A DNA stretch of 64,000 nucleotides from Diploptera punctata (GCA_030220185.1 JASPKZ010002337.1:398501-462500), one strand, 5' to 3'. Positions 22,261-34,026 are shown, counted from the stretch's first letter. A program made the numbers and translations. Notes: generated from the sequence alone by a model not told the origin.

Positions 22261-23400
22261 CCTTCGATTGGTTGCTGGCCAAAGGAAGGCAAGACCAGTG
22301 ATACAGCTGCCATCTTATAGCTTCTGGTCAGGCTTTTCTGCAGAAGAAAAGAAAATAAAGGAAAGAAGAAATGGAAGAAAGGAAAGACTCCCTAGCCCTC
22401 GGATACCCTAATAGCGTCGGGGTCGAAGAAAACAAGAGTTAACCAAGAGAGGTTATATAGTAAAGTTAAAAGAGTCTGGTAGAAGTGGAAGTAATACCAG
22501 ATAGGTCATATACAGAAAAAAATTAAGTAAGGAGCAAAACACAAGTAGCCTAAGTGGAAGCAATGTTTTGCTCAACTCGGGCACCTTGTGGTCGCCATCC
22601 ACATATCCCCTAGATGGGGACCCGTGAGGAGTTTTTTTTTTTATTTTTGTATTTTATTTGAGTTTTTGTCGAAATTAATATTGAGGGTGTCATTAGAGTC
22701 TCCATGAAAAACACTATCATTTAGATCGCATTCTGGAAAAGGAATCAAGCTACAAGATAACTGAACTGAAAAGGAAACTGTCAACCATTTCATGCCGAAA
22801 CGTACCTTGAATGTTTTTCCAGAAAAGCATTAATATGTACCAAGGACCTGTGCAAAAATATTTCTGCCGTTTTCAACTGCAAAGCATTAAAATCCAGGGC
22901 CAAATCTCTCATTAAATCTATAGGGAAATAATACAACTGCCGAATTAGTAGATTGGGTAACCCTCACTACCTGCTGTCAGAGTCACGTTCCACTACACAC
23001 CGCTCTTATCCAAGCAGGAGTCCATCTGTTCCGTACAGTTGGTTGTCATTCTGAATTCTGGCTTTAATTTATTTGCCTTGCAGTTTAAAATGGCAGATAA
23101 TTTTCGGACGCATCACAACCCTTCTGTGGGAGGAATTTCAAGATAGGGTTTGGCATGTAATGGTTGACAGTTCTTTTGTAAGAAAAATTAAATTAAATTA
23201 AATTAAATTAAATTAAATTAAATTTAATTTAATTAAATTAAATGTCAACAAAAATTCACAAATAAAAATAAACATACGTTATTGTTTCAACTAACAGATT
23301 ATCAAAGCACTTCAATTTTATGAGAAAGATGGTAACTCAAATATTTTAATTCTCAGATTTTGTACACTTTTTTGGCTGTTTGCTCCTTTGTACAGAAAAA
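22261..23400. other. Unclassified; possible retroelement tail
   Basis: GACTCCCTAGCCCTCGGATA through CCACATATCCCCTAGATGGG and a T-run at 22630 look like a 3' end of a - strand retro-insertion, but no partner copy is in the window. An (AAATT)n run at 23187-23245 reverses strand at its centre (AAATTTAATTT) and can fold back. Confidence 0.35.
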
Positions 23401-23404
23401 TAAA

Positions 23405-23575
23405 TGTGAAAGTAAGCATGCCAAAACTGGGGTGGGAGAATAATATTAAGCATGATTTGAGGGAAGTAAATTACACATTAGATGATTGGAAAACATTAAC
23501 TCTGGAAAGGAAGTATGCAGAGCTTATATCCGCGCGGCCGATAACTTAAGGATTATATAAACCTACATAACATAC
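23405..23575 (+). pseudogene. RTE-A fragment, degraded
   Basis: GGGTGGGAGAATAATATTAA, ATTTGAGGGAAGTAAATTAC and CCGCGCGGCC match the RTE-A 3' end with several indels. Confidence 0.7.
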
Positions 23576-23609
23576 GAAACTGAAGTTTGGTAATAAAACA
23601 AAAGGTTAC

Positions 23610-23965
23610 AACAATAAATTTATGTCGATGGAAATGGATGTCATAAGCAGCAAAATGTTCAAAATTATAACAAATAAATACTGTCATACGAGAAAAAAAA
23701 TGAATATTAGATATTCAATAGTAGACTATATAAGATATAAGCAATTAAATTGGTGTGGGCATGTACTACGAATGCAAGAATAAAAGTTCCCCAGAAAACC
23801 ATTGGAATGGTGTCCACCTGCAAGAAGAAGTAAAGGAAGACCTCGAAACTAGTGAATGCAAGGAATAAAAACTGGAATGAGAACAAGAGGTCTGGAAGGC
23901 ATGGAGTGGGTGGATAGAGACGTGCGGAGAAAGAAAATACAACTATGGGCATAGAAAGATGTGAG
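23610..23965 (+). pseudogene. RTE-E LINE, C-terminal fragment
   Basis: The + strand reads QLNWCGHVLRMQE, then a stop, KFPRKPLEWCPPARRSKGRP and WVDRDVRRKKIQLWA. It is related to the tail of the copy at 62080-62875 (LNWYGHIRR). Two stops are visible in about 110 codons. Confidence 0.7.
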
Positions 23966-23990
23966 AAAGATGTGTAAACGTTAAGATCTG

Positions 23991-23992
<2 letters not shown>

Positions 23993-24041
<49 letters not shown>

Positions 24042-24070
24042 GGCCTATATGTGTGTGTGTGTGTGTGTGC
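23993..24070. repeat. (TA)n and (GT)n microsatellites
   Basis: Two TA runs broken by ATACATA are followed by a GT run at 24050-24069. Confidence 0.85.
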
Positions 24071-24149
24071 GTGTTTTAACGTTCTATCTATCCATCTATG
24101 CATTCAACCATTCTATGGCTGTAATAACCCAAATCGGGCTCTACCCTCC

Positions 24150-24300
24150 CATTTGGGGTTCTTAAGCAATCTGATTTGGTTACACTTATTTCCCTACATA
24201 TGTTGTCAGTGGTGTGTGGTCGGCATGTTGCCTCAAGAGACATTTAGTAGGCAAATAAGGTATTACTTTGATGGTACAAGGTAGGTAAATTTAAATAAAT
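24150..24300 (-). repeat. SINE-2, 3' fragment
   Basis: TGGTCGGCATGTTGCCTC, GACATTTAGTAGGCAAATAA and GGTAGGTAAATTT match the 3' half of SINE-2 at 32250-32350. The tRNA head is missing. Confidence 0.6.
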
Positions 24301-24359
24301 ATATGGGGGAATATTGCTTGCCTGTCATTCTATAAAAACGCCTAGGAAATGTGTAAAAT

Positions 24360-24890
24360 AGTTCATATTTCTTCCTTTACCAATTGACTTCTAGTATTCT
24401 ATATATTCTTGTTCCTTTGGCAATACGGTCATCTATGAACCTTGGACTCCTTCGTAACATCTGCCCATTATTCTCTATTCCTAGATTTCTATCTCCATCT
24501 TTTAACCATAAATTGTCTTAAATCTTCCTCAACCCTATCCAACCATCTTAGTTTCCGTCTTCCAACCTTTCTTCTACCTTGCTTCCCTTCTAAAATTCAT
24601 CTTACATTTATTTTCTCCTCCATTCGCAGCACATACCCTACCTTTTCCAGTCTCTTTCTTCTAATATCTCCTACCAAATCTAAATCCCTATGTAATTTTT
24701 CAATTCCTGTTTTATTCTAGTTCTCCGCGTATTTTGTTCCAGAACAGCTCCATGAACTTCCTTAATATTTTATTTCCCATACATTTAATATGATCTTATA
24801 TTTTTCTGACAATGTCCACGTTTCGCTTCCAAAAATAACTATTGGTTTGTGTATTGTTTTATATGTTGCTATATTATATACAGTCTGGTT
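24360..24890 (-). pseudogene. RTE-like LINE, C-terminal fragment
   Basis: The - strand reads ATYKTIHKPIVIFGSETWTL, then IKYLRKFMELFWNKIRGE, KVGYVLRMEENKCKM (after an indel) and GRRKVGRRKLRWLD. The motif order is that of an RTE tail. It lies 120 bases upstream of a host exon. Confidence 0.65.
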
Positions 24891-25013
24891 ATTTTATAAG
24901 ATGTCTTATATTAAATATTGCCGTTAGCATATTTAAGTATGTTGAACGATAGATATATTGTAAGAAAAATGTGTGTAAACTTTTCTGAACCGTTGTTGTA
25001 TTCCTTATTTCAG

Positions 25014-25156
25014 GGCTTTCAGGACAGGGATGCAATGTTTTGACAATTACGCAGCAACGTGTTTAAGTGGAGAAGAACGTAAAGTTATGAATAATAACGT
25101 AGCGGGTGCCAGACACACCTTCAGCTATTTGTGCGACGACCCTAGTTTCAAGTCAG
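25014..25156 (+). CDS. Host gene exon: cysteine-rich, probably secreted protein (exon A)
   Basis: A 143-base internal exon follows TTCCTTATTTCAG and ends at TCAG|GTAATG. It enters in phase after two bases of a codon and leaves one base, G, of the next. The peptide contains FRTGMQCFDNYAATCLSGEE and AGARHTFSYLCDDPSFKS. The three cysteines and the FDNYA..C...AR.TF.YLC pattern resemble a family of arthropod secreted proteins of unknown function with paired cysteines (DUF19-like at best). A second AG nine bases inside (TTTCAG|GACAGG) could remove three codons. No start, signal peptide or stop is in this exon. The joining exon is at 47416. Confidence 0.8.
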
Positions 25157-25207
25157 GTAATGCATCACTTAATTCACTTTAATACGGAGTAACATAGGAA
25201 AGACATG

Positions 25208-25210
25208 AGG

Positions 25211-25243
<33 letters not shown>

Positions 25244-25300
25244 ATTATTAATATTATTATTATTATATTATTATTAATGTTATTATTGTTATTGTTATTG
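25208..25300. repeat. (ATT)n imperfect microsatellite
   Basis: An ATT run with GTT and AATATT interruptions lies directly upstream of the RTE-A coding part. Confidence 0.85.
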
Positions 25301-27115
25301 AGAGAGAAGATTAATGATCTTGAAATGAATGCAAAAAATAGGAACATTAGAGAATTATATCAGGGAATTAGGATAGAGAAGAAGGGGTTTCAGGCTAGAA
25401 CAAACATAATTCGGAATGAAAATGGGGATATGATTGCAGATTCCAGGAGTATATTAAATAGATGGAAAAGTTACTTTAATCAGCTATTAAATGTACATAC
25501 AGAACAAGACATTGAGGAGGATAAGTTACAGACAGCAGAAATCCTAGTCGCAGAGCCCAGTGCATTAGAGGTTTAAATGGCGATTGAAAAATTGAAGATG
25601 TATAAAGCATCAGGTTCAGATGAGATCCCAGCAGAACTGATAAAATCAGGGGGAGAAAAATTGATGGACAAGATACGCTGGTTGCTTAGTATGATTTGGG
25701 AAAAAGAAGCTCTTCCAGATGAATGGAAGGAATCAATTATCGTACCAATTTATAAGAAAGGAGATAAAACTGATTGCAACAACTACAGGGGCATCTCATT
25801 ACTTTCAAGTTCGTACAAAATTCTAACAAATATGTTAGTAAGCAGACTTACTCCCTATATTGATGACATTCTAGGAGATCATCAATGTGCATTTAGAAGA
25901 AACAGGTCTACAAGAGATCAGATTTTTAGTATAAGACAGATTTTAGAAAAGAAATGGGAATATAGTGGTACTGTACATCAACTCTATGTAGACTCCAAAA
26001 AAGCATATGATTCAATTAAGAGGGAGAAATTGTATAGTATCCTGCTGGAGTTCGGAATTCCTAAAAAGTTAGTTAGACTTACACGAATGTGTCTAAATGG
26101 CTCAAAGAGTAGGGTGCGTGTAGGCAAACAGTTTTCAGACACTTTTGAAATCCAGAATGGGTTGAAGCAAGGAGATGCACTATATCCTCTACTATTTAAT
26201 TTTGTACTAGAGCATGCCATTAAATCTTTAGAGAATGAGGAAGGCTTACAACTGAATGGCGTTAATAAGTTGTTAGTTTATGCTGATGATGTAGTATTAT
26301 TGGCCGATAGCGAGGAGATACTAAAGGCCAACACGCACACACTATTGAGTAACACTAAGAAATTAGGACTGGAAGTAAATATCAGTAAAACTAAATATAT
26401 GGTCACACGTAGAAATTCAGTATATAATGGAAATGGACAGCTAATGACAAATGAGGGAAATTTTGACGAAGTGGCTAAATTCAAATACCTAGGAACAATA
26501 ATCACAAATAGAAATGAGATGCACAAAGAAATTAAACATAGGCTCAATTCTGGAAATGCTTGCTATTATGCATTGCAGAGACTTTTGATATCCCAACTCC
26601 TTTCAAAAAACGTTAAGCTGAAAATATATAAAACTATCATTCTACCAGTTATATTATATGGGTGCGAAACATGGACTCTTACTTTAAGGGAGGAAAGGAG
26701 ATTACGAGTATTTGAGAATAAAGTTCTTAGGAAAATTTTGGACCAAAGAGAGATGAACAGACAGGTGAATGGAGTAGACTACATAACAATGAACTACTTG
26801 GTCTTTATAGGAAGCCAGATATAATAAGAACAGTTAAGTCTCGTAGACTGCGATGGGCAGGACATGTTGCGCGTATGGGGAATGAAAGACGTGCATGGAA
26901 ACTTCTAGTAGCAAAGCCAGAGGGAAAACGCCCAGTTGGTAGGCCAAGAATGAGGTGGGAGAACAACATTAACTATGATTTGAGGGAAGTAGATTATACA
27001 GGGAATGATTGGAAAGCATTAGCTCAGGATAGGGATGTATGGAGAGCTTATGTCCGCGCGGCCATGAACCTTCGGGTTCGATAGTGCCAGTGAGTGAGTA
27101 AGTAAGTAAGTAAGT
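25301..27115 (+). pseudogene. RTE-A LINE, longest copy, 5'-truncated
   Basis: This is the reference copy of the most abundant family here. After a linker (25301-25573) and one stop (25574-25576, a GAA-to-TAA type change before MAIEKLK), a 415-codon frame runs 25577-26824. It has SGSDEIPAELIKSGG, NNYRGISLLSSSYKIL, GLKQGDALYPLLFN, YADDVVLLADS (catalytic YADD) and KFKYLGTIITNRNE. In block A the text is YVDSKKAYDSI, with serine where phenylalanine is usual. YGCETWTL follows the RT. A one-base loss near 26738 shifts the frame, which resumes as GLYRKPDIIRTVKSRRLRWA and ends AAMNLRVR at 27084. The 3' tail is GTGAGTGAGTAAGTAAG. The 5' third, including endonuclease, is missing. Confidence 0.9.
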
Positions 27116-27116
27116 A

Positions 27117-27122
27117 TTGTTA

Positions 27123-27172
<50 letters not shown>
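27117..27172. repeat. (TTA)n microsatellite
   Basis: A TTA run starting right after the RTE-A tail. Confidence 0.85.
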
Positions 27173-27177
<5 letters not shown>

Positions 27178-27224
27178 TATTTGCTGCCAGTTTTGCTAAT
27201 ATTTCCAACAGTAATATTATACGA

Positions 27225-28080
27225 GTATTACAACATGTCTTTGTTGTTGCATACATAAATCGTTAAAATCAATATGGCTGCCACGTCTTCATGTTACATA
27301 TGTAGTTAAATATGATAAGACTATTTAACTCACGCCCCAAATAGTAGTCAATGACCATTCACATTTCAACAAATTCTGTTTTACAACTAATGCCATTCGT
27401 GTTTCACTTCGCTCTTTATCGATTTCTCTTTATCAGCTCCTGCTTTTGTGATAAACAAAGCTCCTCTGTTTAATATTCTGAACAGGTCAGAGCATTATTT
27501 AACTCCAACAAATACATTAAATATAGGAAATAATGAATAGATTCCTTGAATTTACTGAGTTGTTTACCAAAAAAATAAATTAATAACCTAATGTTGATTA
27601 TAGTATACAGTTTGCTGTGTTTCATTATTTCTCCATTAGGTTCATTCTTACCATATTGCGATCCTGTTTGGAAATAAATTATATGATCAAGTTGCAGTGA
27701 ATATACATAACCTCGCATTTCTTATTTATTTTCAAACATCGCCGTTCATTTTAAATATATAAATATTTTAAAATACCGGTAACTATATTTAACTAATGAT
27801 TTTTTAGTAAATAGCTTACTTTTATGCTTTAAATAGTCCTAACAAATGCCACTCTTGATTTCCAAATCCTCTAGATAAATGTATCGATGATTTGGAAATC
27901 ACTCGTCACATTATTTATGAAAAATAGATTAAAATAATGGTTATGAAAAATATAAAAAATCATTGTAAATGGTGGGAAATAATTTGAAAAATGTAACCCT
28001 AAGATTAAAATTTGACAGGAGTTTATGAAGGAAATAAACGTCCCGTCACAGGTTGTGCTAAACCTTGTATAAAAGCTAAA
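27225..28080 (+). repeat. Repeat K, copy 2, split by repeat F
   Basis: The 5' part, 27225-27317 (AATATGGCTGCCACGTCTTC, ATGTAGTTAAATATGATA), and the 3' part, 27921-28080 (AGATTAAAATAATGGTTATG, AATTTGACAGGAGTTTATGA on the pattern of 57490), belong to K. The middle is repeat F. Confidence 0.7.
27318..27920 (+). repeat. Repeat F, copy 2
   Basis: It begins GACTATTTAACTCACGCCCC and ends with the hairpin CACTCTTGATTTCCAAATC..GATTTGGAAATCACTCG, which lacks the inner arm of the copy at 1611. It is inserted in repeat K. Confidence 0.7.
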
Positions 28081-28429
28081 CATGGATTATTGATAAGAGG
28101 GCAATTGTATTGTGTATACATAATGCACTTCTCTCCAGTTGTTTAATATGTATCCATTACAGACTAAAGCTTCCGTACTCAACATCAGAACATGGCGCTA
28201 GTTAGCTGTCCATTTACCAGACTTTATTAAACTAATAATTCTGCTTCCTCTGGACACTTTATATGGAAACTAGAGGCACCTATGTTACCTATGAGCTTCA
28301 TGATAAAAGGGAACATGTACACTGACTTCCTGGCCTTTCAACTACATTGTTTTAATAACAAAAGCTGTCCACAGCTGTACATAAAATATAAACTTAGTAA
28401 CTACCTATACAATATACATACATATATAT

Positions 28430-28430
28430 T

Positions 28431-28462
<32 letters not shown>

Positions 28463-28464
28463 TA
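28430..28464. repeat. (TA)n/(CA)n microsatellite
   Basis: A short TA run followed by a CA run ends at the TA target of the next transposon. Confidence 0.8.
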
Positions 28465-29181
28465 CAGAGTGTCGTAAAAAAACACTGACAACGGAAGTGA
28501 GGTGGTATATTGAGATATGTTAATTATTATTTTAATAAGGCACCAATGTCCGAAAATGATGCGTTTTCACACTATGAATAGTTAAGTATGTCGCAAGATC
28601 CGTGTTAGTTCGAGGGATCTGAAGACTCATTACGTGACAACAACTCACAGGTACATGACTACGCAACGGAATGTGGCTGCAACACGACGGAGCTCCAGCT
28701 CCCTTCGATGCAAATGTGAGGAGACATTAGGATACTATATATCGAGGTCGATGGTTTGGCAGAGGGGGACCAGTCCCATGACCTCCAAGATCACCTGATC
28801 TTAACCCTCTCGGTTACTTTTTGGGGGGGGGGGGGGACAAGAAACAGTCTGTTTATCAGATTACAGTAGAGTCACGTATGGATCTTATAGCTCGAATCCA
28901 CGTTGCTACACAAATGTTTCAAACGAGGCCAGGCGTATTTTAACGTTTGCGCCAATCACTACAACGCCAATGTACGCTCTGCAATGGGATGGGAGGTGAA
29001 TATTTTCAAAGCTTGGTGTGACTGTAACAGTACTGTCAAGTATTGACTCTTAAAATCCAACAAACGGAACTCTTGAGAAGTTTGCTATTCATAGGGTGAA
29101 AATGCATCACTTCCGCACAATAGGTACCTTATTAAAAATGATCACCATATCTCAATTTACCATGTTTTTTGCAACACCCTG
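28465..29181 (+). mobile_element. Tc3-type transposon, deletion derivative
   Basis: Inverted termini CAGAGTGTCGTAAAAAAACA and CAGGGTGTTGCAAAAAACAT (reverse strand), with related subterminal text over about 110 bases, bound 717 bases, flanked by TA at 28463-28464 and 29182-29183. Inside, 28670-28840 reads WLQHDGAPAPFDANVRRH, a stop, RGRWFGRGG and PPRSPDLNPLGYFLWG: the second catalytic aspartate (QHDGAP) and the SPDLNP block of an IS630/Tc3 transposase. The N-terminal half is missing and a G-run (28819-28833) shifts the frame. Confidence 0.85.
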
Positions 29182-29514
29182 TATACATGTGATCTCTTAC
29201 CTCTCAATAGAATTATACATTAATCTCATATTAATTTATAAGTATGAAAATTATTTGACTTACTTCGTATATCGCGCCCATTTTGATTTGAAGATCACTG
29301 GCTTCATATTTCTCACTACATGTCTAAGGCCAGTCTGTAAGCAGAAAAAAATTATGTGATGTAAATATTTTACATCATTTATAAAAGTGTACGCAAAAAT
29401 TAACTAGCACACAGTTACCAGTCCATAACATACGTTGGTTGATTCGAGTTTCTAATGTAATTTTTTTTCCTCGCAAATTTGTATTGTTATTCTATATTTT
29501 CAAACTTACGGCCC

Positions 29515-29725
29515 GAATAATTAAATATAGTAACGACTGGAAAGAACATATTGATAGAATACCAGAAGGAAAATTTCCAAAATTATTGCTAAATTATAAA
29601 CCGCACGGAAGGAGAAATTTTGAATGCCCACACAGAAGATGGTCTGAACAATTTTAACAATTCTAGCTTTCATGGAACCCGAACGAACCAACAGGCTTAA
29701 TACGTGGATGATTATGATGATTCTA
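29515..29725 (+). pseudogene. RTE-like LINE, 3' end
   Basis: The + strand reads IIKYSNDWKEHIDRIPEGKF, PKLLLNYKPHGRRNFECPHR and RRWSEQF, then a stop. The GRRN-x-x-x-P-x-RRW ending identifies an RTE tail. A sister copy is at 50780-50965. The 3' tail is ATGATTATGATGA. Confidence 0.8.
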
Positions 29726-29874
29726 TTATAAATCGAACACAAAGAAATATTCTAGCTCAAATCTGAAGAGGTTATAGACCTATGTTAATTTTACAAGCAA
29801 GCTATCTCATATTGACTACGGATTAATTAAATACATTTTTGTAGGAATTGTAAGTTTCTATTCCTTTATTTACA

Positions 29875-30200
29875 CATAATTTACATACATAATTAAATTC
29901 ATGCGTACACACGTGACCATTAATACATACGTACACACATCAATGCATACATACCTACATAAATACATACATAGACATGCATACATGCATTGCTTTATGT
30001 TTTCTTTATGTATAAGTGTAGGTGTGTAGCCATGTATGGATTTGTTTATATACACCCTTACGTTAATTTTTTTATTCTATTAATTGAAAAAAAAAGAGAT
30101 ACGCCGTGCGCAATGTAAATACAAATGTATTTCCTTTTTTTTCGAAATGTCAATACATTAATTCATTACTACATAAATTCCACTACTACATGCATACATA
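29875..30200. repeat. TACA-rich degenerate simple repeat
   Basis: Many CATACATA and TACATA words without a strict period; the open frames here are low-complexity artefacts. Confidence 0.6.
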
Positions 30201-30212
30201 TACAAATATACA

Positions 30213-30565
30213 GCATTTACTACGCCTTAGTCGAGCGGTTTAAGGCATCATGCCACGGCACTGAGCTACGGGACTTGAGCTGAATCAAGTCCCCATGACG
30301 GAAGACATTTTCTTATGAAATGTCAGACAATATGGGACCGATGCCCACCCAGCATCGTGAGGAATTTGGTAGCTACAATAAGTAGCGGATCCAGTTACAG
30401 AAAACTAGCTCTAACGGCTGGGGATGTACGCAACTGACCACATGTCAACCCTTCTCTGGCTGGATGATCGTCCACCTCTGAGATTGACATATGTGGATGT
30501 GAGGCCAGCAGCCGACTAGTATACGAAGGGTTTTATAGGCCTGTCACGACGTGGAGAATAAATCA
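30213..30565 (+). repeat. SINE-1, + strand copy
   Basis: The tRNA-derived head ACGCCTTAGTCGAGCGG and TTAAGGCATC is followed by a decayed B box (GAGCTGAATCAAGTCC) and the family body (AGCTACAATAAGTAGCGG, AACGGCTGGGGATG). Its tail is ATCATCATCAACAACAACAA. Confidence 0.8.
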
Positions 30566-30579
30566 TCATCAACAACAAC

Positions 30580-30900
30580 AAGGATTAAGCCCAATGGCCT
30601 GTTCCGATCTCATTATATGTCGAATTGGTCCTTCCATCTCTTCAATGGTCTTCCCAACATTCTTCTCCCTTTTGCTTCATAATTATACATTCTTCTTGGT
30701 ATGCGCTGTTCATTCATTCGTAATACGTGCTGAAGATAAGCATTTTGATAATATTTTATTCTTTCACAGAGATTAAATATATTAAGTTCTGTTCTTATAT
30801 CTTCGTTTTTTTTATCGGTCCTTTAGTATCCTGCTATTGCTCTCAACATCTTCATTTCAGCAGCCTCTATTTGTTTACTATCTGCTGGAGTATAAATACA
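30580..30900 (-). pseudogene. RTE-like LINE, C-terminal fragment
   Basis: The - strand reads QIEAAEMKMLRAIAGY, DKKNEDIRTELNIF, QHVLRMNEQRIPRRMYNY and KGRRMLGRPLKRWKDQF, a nearly continuous RTE tail with a single stop after AGY. Confidence 0.8.
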
Positions 30901-30924
30901 TACATATATATGTTTATATACGCG

Positions 30925-31368
30925 AAACGTAGACTCTTACTTTAAGGGAGGAAAGGAGATTATGAGTATTTGAGAATAAAATTATTAGGAAAATTCATGG
31001 ACCAAAGAGAGATGAACAGACAGATGAATGGAGAAGACTACATAACAGTGAACTACATGGTCTTTGTAGAAAGCCAGATATAATGAAAACAGTTAAGTCT
31101 CGTACACTGCGATGGGCAGGACATGTGGCAGGAATGGAGAATGAAAGACGTGGATGGAAGCTTCTTGTAGGAAAACCAGAGGGGAAACGTCCAGATGGTA
31201 GACCAAGAATGAGGTGGGAGAATAACATTAACTAGGATTTGAGGAAAGTAGATTATACAGGGGATGATTGGAAAATATTGGCTCGGGATAGGGATGTATG
31301 GAGAGCTTATGTTCGCGCGGTCATGAACCTACGGGTTCGATAGTGCCAGTGAGTTAGTTAGTTATAGG
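30925..31368 (+). pseudogene. RTE-A LINE, 3' fragment
   Basis: It starts within CETWTL (CGAAACGTAGACTCTTACTT) and runs to the 3' tail GTGCCAGTGAGTTAGTTAG. ENKIIRKIHGPKRDEQTDE-type codons and GKRPDGRPRMRWENN are recognisable. It contains frameshifts and a stop (ACTAGGATTTGAGG). Confidence 0.85.
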
Positions 31369-31543
31369 TCTATATACTCATACATAGGCTTACAAATATA
31401 ATCTACTTCCGACACCAGAAAGTTTTAAAGCAATATTCTAATATTCTGTGTAGGTCTTCCTGCAGTTCTACTTCCTTTTTTGTTTATACGGTAATAGTAA
31501 CTTAGGTAAACTTATCATCATTAATGAACAGGTGGTCCACTGC

Positions 31544-31850
31544 AGTGGTCTCGAGGTAGCGTGCTGCCTTGTCACGCAGTCGGCTCCGGGTTCGATCCCT
31601 GGTCGGGACAGTTTTTCTGGGTGAGGTTTTTATCGGGGTTTTTCCTCACCTGTGAGACAAAAGTCAGAAAAACTTTAAGGCCCAAACGGTCCCCGAAATC
31701 ATATGGCCATCATCATCATCCTTATCATTATCATCACCATCCTTCACCGGTGTGGAAAGCAACGGGAAGCTACCACACCTACAATTCCCTAGTAAAGCTG
31801 CAAAGCATAGCAATGTGTTATTACAATTCCCGTGACCAATGCTCTACATT
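31544..31850 (+). repeat. SINE-3, copy 2
   Basis: Head: A box GGTCTCGAGGTAGCGTGCTG and B box CCGGGTTCGATCCCTGG. Body: GGTTTTTCCTCACCTGTGAG. The 3' domain (CATCATCATCATCCTTATC..CACCGGTGTGGAAAGCAACG) is also seen at 15052. First of three adjacent SINEs. Confidence 0.85.
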
Positions 31851-31865
31851 CTTATGATGTTTAAT

Positions 31866-32165
31866 GGGGGCACGCCGTAGCGTAGTGGTTAAGGCACTGC
31901 GCTACAAGCCGGAAAGAGTCCCGGTGGGGTCAGGAATTTTAAACTGGCCCAAACTTTCTGGCGGAACTATGGCCCTGAGGTCGACTCAGCCTCTAACGGA
32001 AATGAGTACCATATGTTTTTTTGGGGGTAAGGCGGCCGTCACGCAGGGCTGACAACCCTGCTGACATCAAGTGCCGATTGTCCAGAAAAAGTGGGAGCCT
32101 TAACCTCCTACTGCCTCAAGGGCTTCCTGAGGCCTGTAGTGGGATCACTTTACCTTTATGATGAC
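31866..32165 (+). repeat. SINE-4
   Basis: A tRNA-like head with A box CGTAGCGTAGTGGTTAAGGC and a weak B box is followed by GAGGTCGACTCAGCCTC and GGCGGCCGTCACGCAGGGCT. It is the only copy in the window. Lack of a second copy makes the 3' end approximate. Confidence 0.6.
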
Positions 32166-32184
32166 TAATGGTGTAGCTCATTGT

Positions 32185-32566
32185 TGATCCATAGCGTCTC
32201 CTTAATCCGGAGTTTATAAACCAAGTTCATGTTTAGTTACCTTATTTGTCCAAAGATGGCATGAGTGGCATGCGGTCAACACACCGACCCAATGAGACAT
32301 CTAGCAGGCAACTAAGTTATACTAGGATGTTTGAGACCGGTCGGTAAATTTTGATTAGAGACCTCTTTGTTTAGGCTTAAGGATCTTTTACGAGGCTGAA
32401 AATCTTGAGACTCAGGACCCACGGCTTTAAGTACCTTCCGGAGAACTTGCTCCTTGGATTTTTCCGTCCTAAAAATCCATCGACCGCGGCCGTGTTTGAA
32501 CCCGCGACCCTCGGAACCAGAGGCAAGGAGCATAACCACTAGTCCACTGCGCCTCTTCTCAAAATC
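32185..32566 (-). repeat. SINE-2, full copy
   Basis: Read on the - strand: A box TGGACTAGTGGTTATGCTCC, B box GGGTCGCGGGTTCAAAC, body TGGATTTTTAGGACGGAA, and 3' part CCGCATGCCACTCATGCCAT. Third of three adjacent SINEs. Confidence 0.85.
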
Positions 32567-32569
32567 TCT

Positions 32570-34020
32570 CTATTTTTTCTGTCCCGGTCTTGTAATCCTT
32601 TTCCATTCATCGTTATATTTATTGTCCTACAGCCATCTGTTTTTTTTTGGCCTATCTTTACCCTTCCTTCCCGCTGGAATCAATGCAAAACTCTTCATTG
32701 TAACCATTCATCATCCATTCGCTTTACATGTTCATACAATTGCAATTATACGTGTTTTACAAAATATAAAATTTTATAGCATGCTACTTAATCAATTCGT
32801 ATTCTATCCAGTTCAGAATGTCTAGCTGAATGTCGTAAACAACCGTTTCTAATAGAGAGTCGATTACATTTACGGCTAAGAGCTGACGAGATGCCGAGCG
32901 TAAGGAATGTGTGACGTAACACTAGCGTTATAACATTAGATCGCATACAGCTTAGTACTACGTGTCCTGAAAATATTAGTCACGTTTCTGGACGATTAAA
33001 ACACAATATTTATGAACATTGCAATGGAAATGAAACAATATTAATAACAGCAACACATGAATTCATAACACGAATGAGCGACAAAAATCGATACGGTTTG
33101 TGAATCATTAATACAGTTCAATGAGTAGAATCGCGTGCATCGGGGATTCACAGCGATAACAGCCTCCCTCTTTTCATGCACGCTAGCCTTCATGTGATCT
33201 CCTACCCGTACATGAATTTCCAAGTTATACCTAATGATCAGTGGCTATGCTCGAGGAGAAGCTAAAGGCAACAACAATTTTCATACACTTTGAAAAATAA
33301 AAATGTATATTCTTAATTATATATAATTGCCATTGGCATTTATGTTTTGTATTAAATGCTTTAAAACTGAAGCAGGAAAGGAAATAACGTGAGGTAAGAA
33401 ATTATTAAAAAAGTACTGTGAAATAAATCTGAAATTCCATTTATATAAATTCCAATGACACCTCTCACACCAAAATTTTCAACCCCGACAAACCCCATAT
33501 GGCCTAACTACATAATACAAATATGATAATACATTGTAAGTATGTTCATGATGATCATACAATATAAAAGAAGGAAATACTAGTGTAGGAAGGCCTACAA
33601 TAAAATACAATAAAATCAGAACACTGCTTCAGAATTTCCTGCTGACGGGACATGACAAAGAGACTTAAGTACATTTCCACAACTCAGAAGAAAGCAACCA
33701 AGAGGAATGTCTTACGCAGTATATTACGTCATGAGGGATTGTCTCTCAGCAGAGGTGCTAGTTCGAAGTGCGATGCACAATTATCAATAGAATACGTTGA
33801 AAATAAACCACACTGATGTGTAATATATGACTGTTCTTTCATTTGTGGGCGCGTTTGGTTGTATTTCCCTTCGCGTATCTCGTGCCGCACTTTTATCACT
33901 TCATCTGCGGACTGCATGTAGACGATGATTTATGCAGACCTAATTATGTATGTATGCAAGAAAATATGAATGAATGGTTTTAAAATGAATGATAACCACC
34001 GTTGAGGTTACTTATTAAAA
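32570..34020. other. No recognised feature
   Basis: Unique-looking sequence. Several short open frames lack any family signature, and no splice-bounded exon stood out. Confidence 0.45.
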
Positions 34021-34026
34021 TATTAA

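Noticed and set aside
26969..27256. Poly-asparagine frame on the - strand
   Set aside because: Microsatellite read-through antisense to the RTE-A 3' end.
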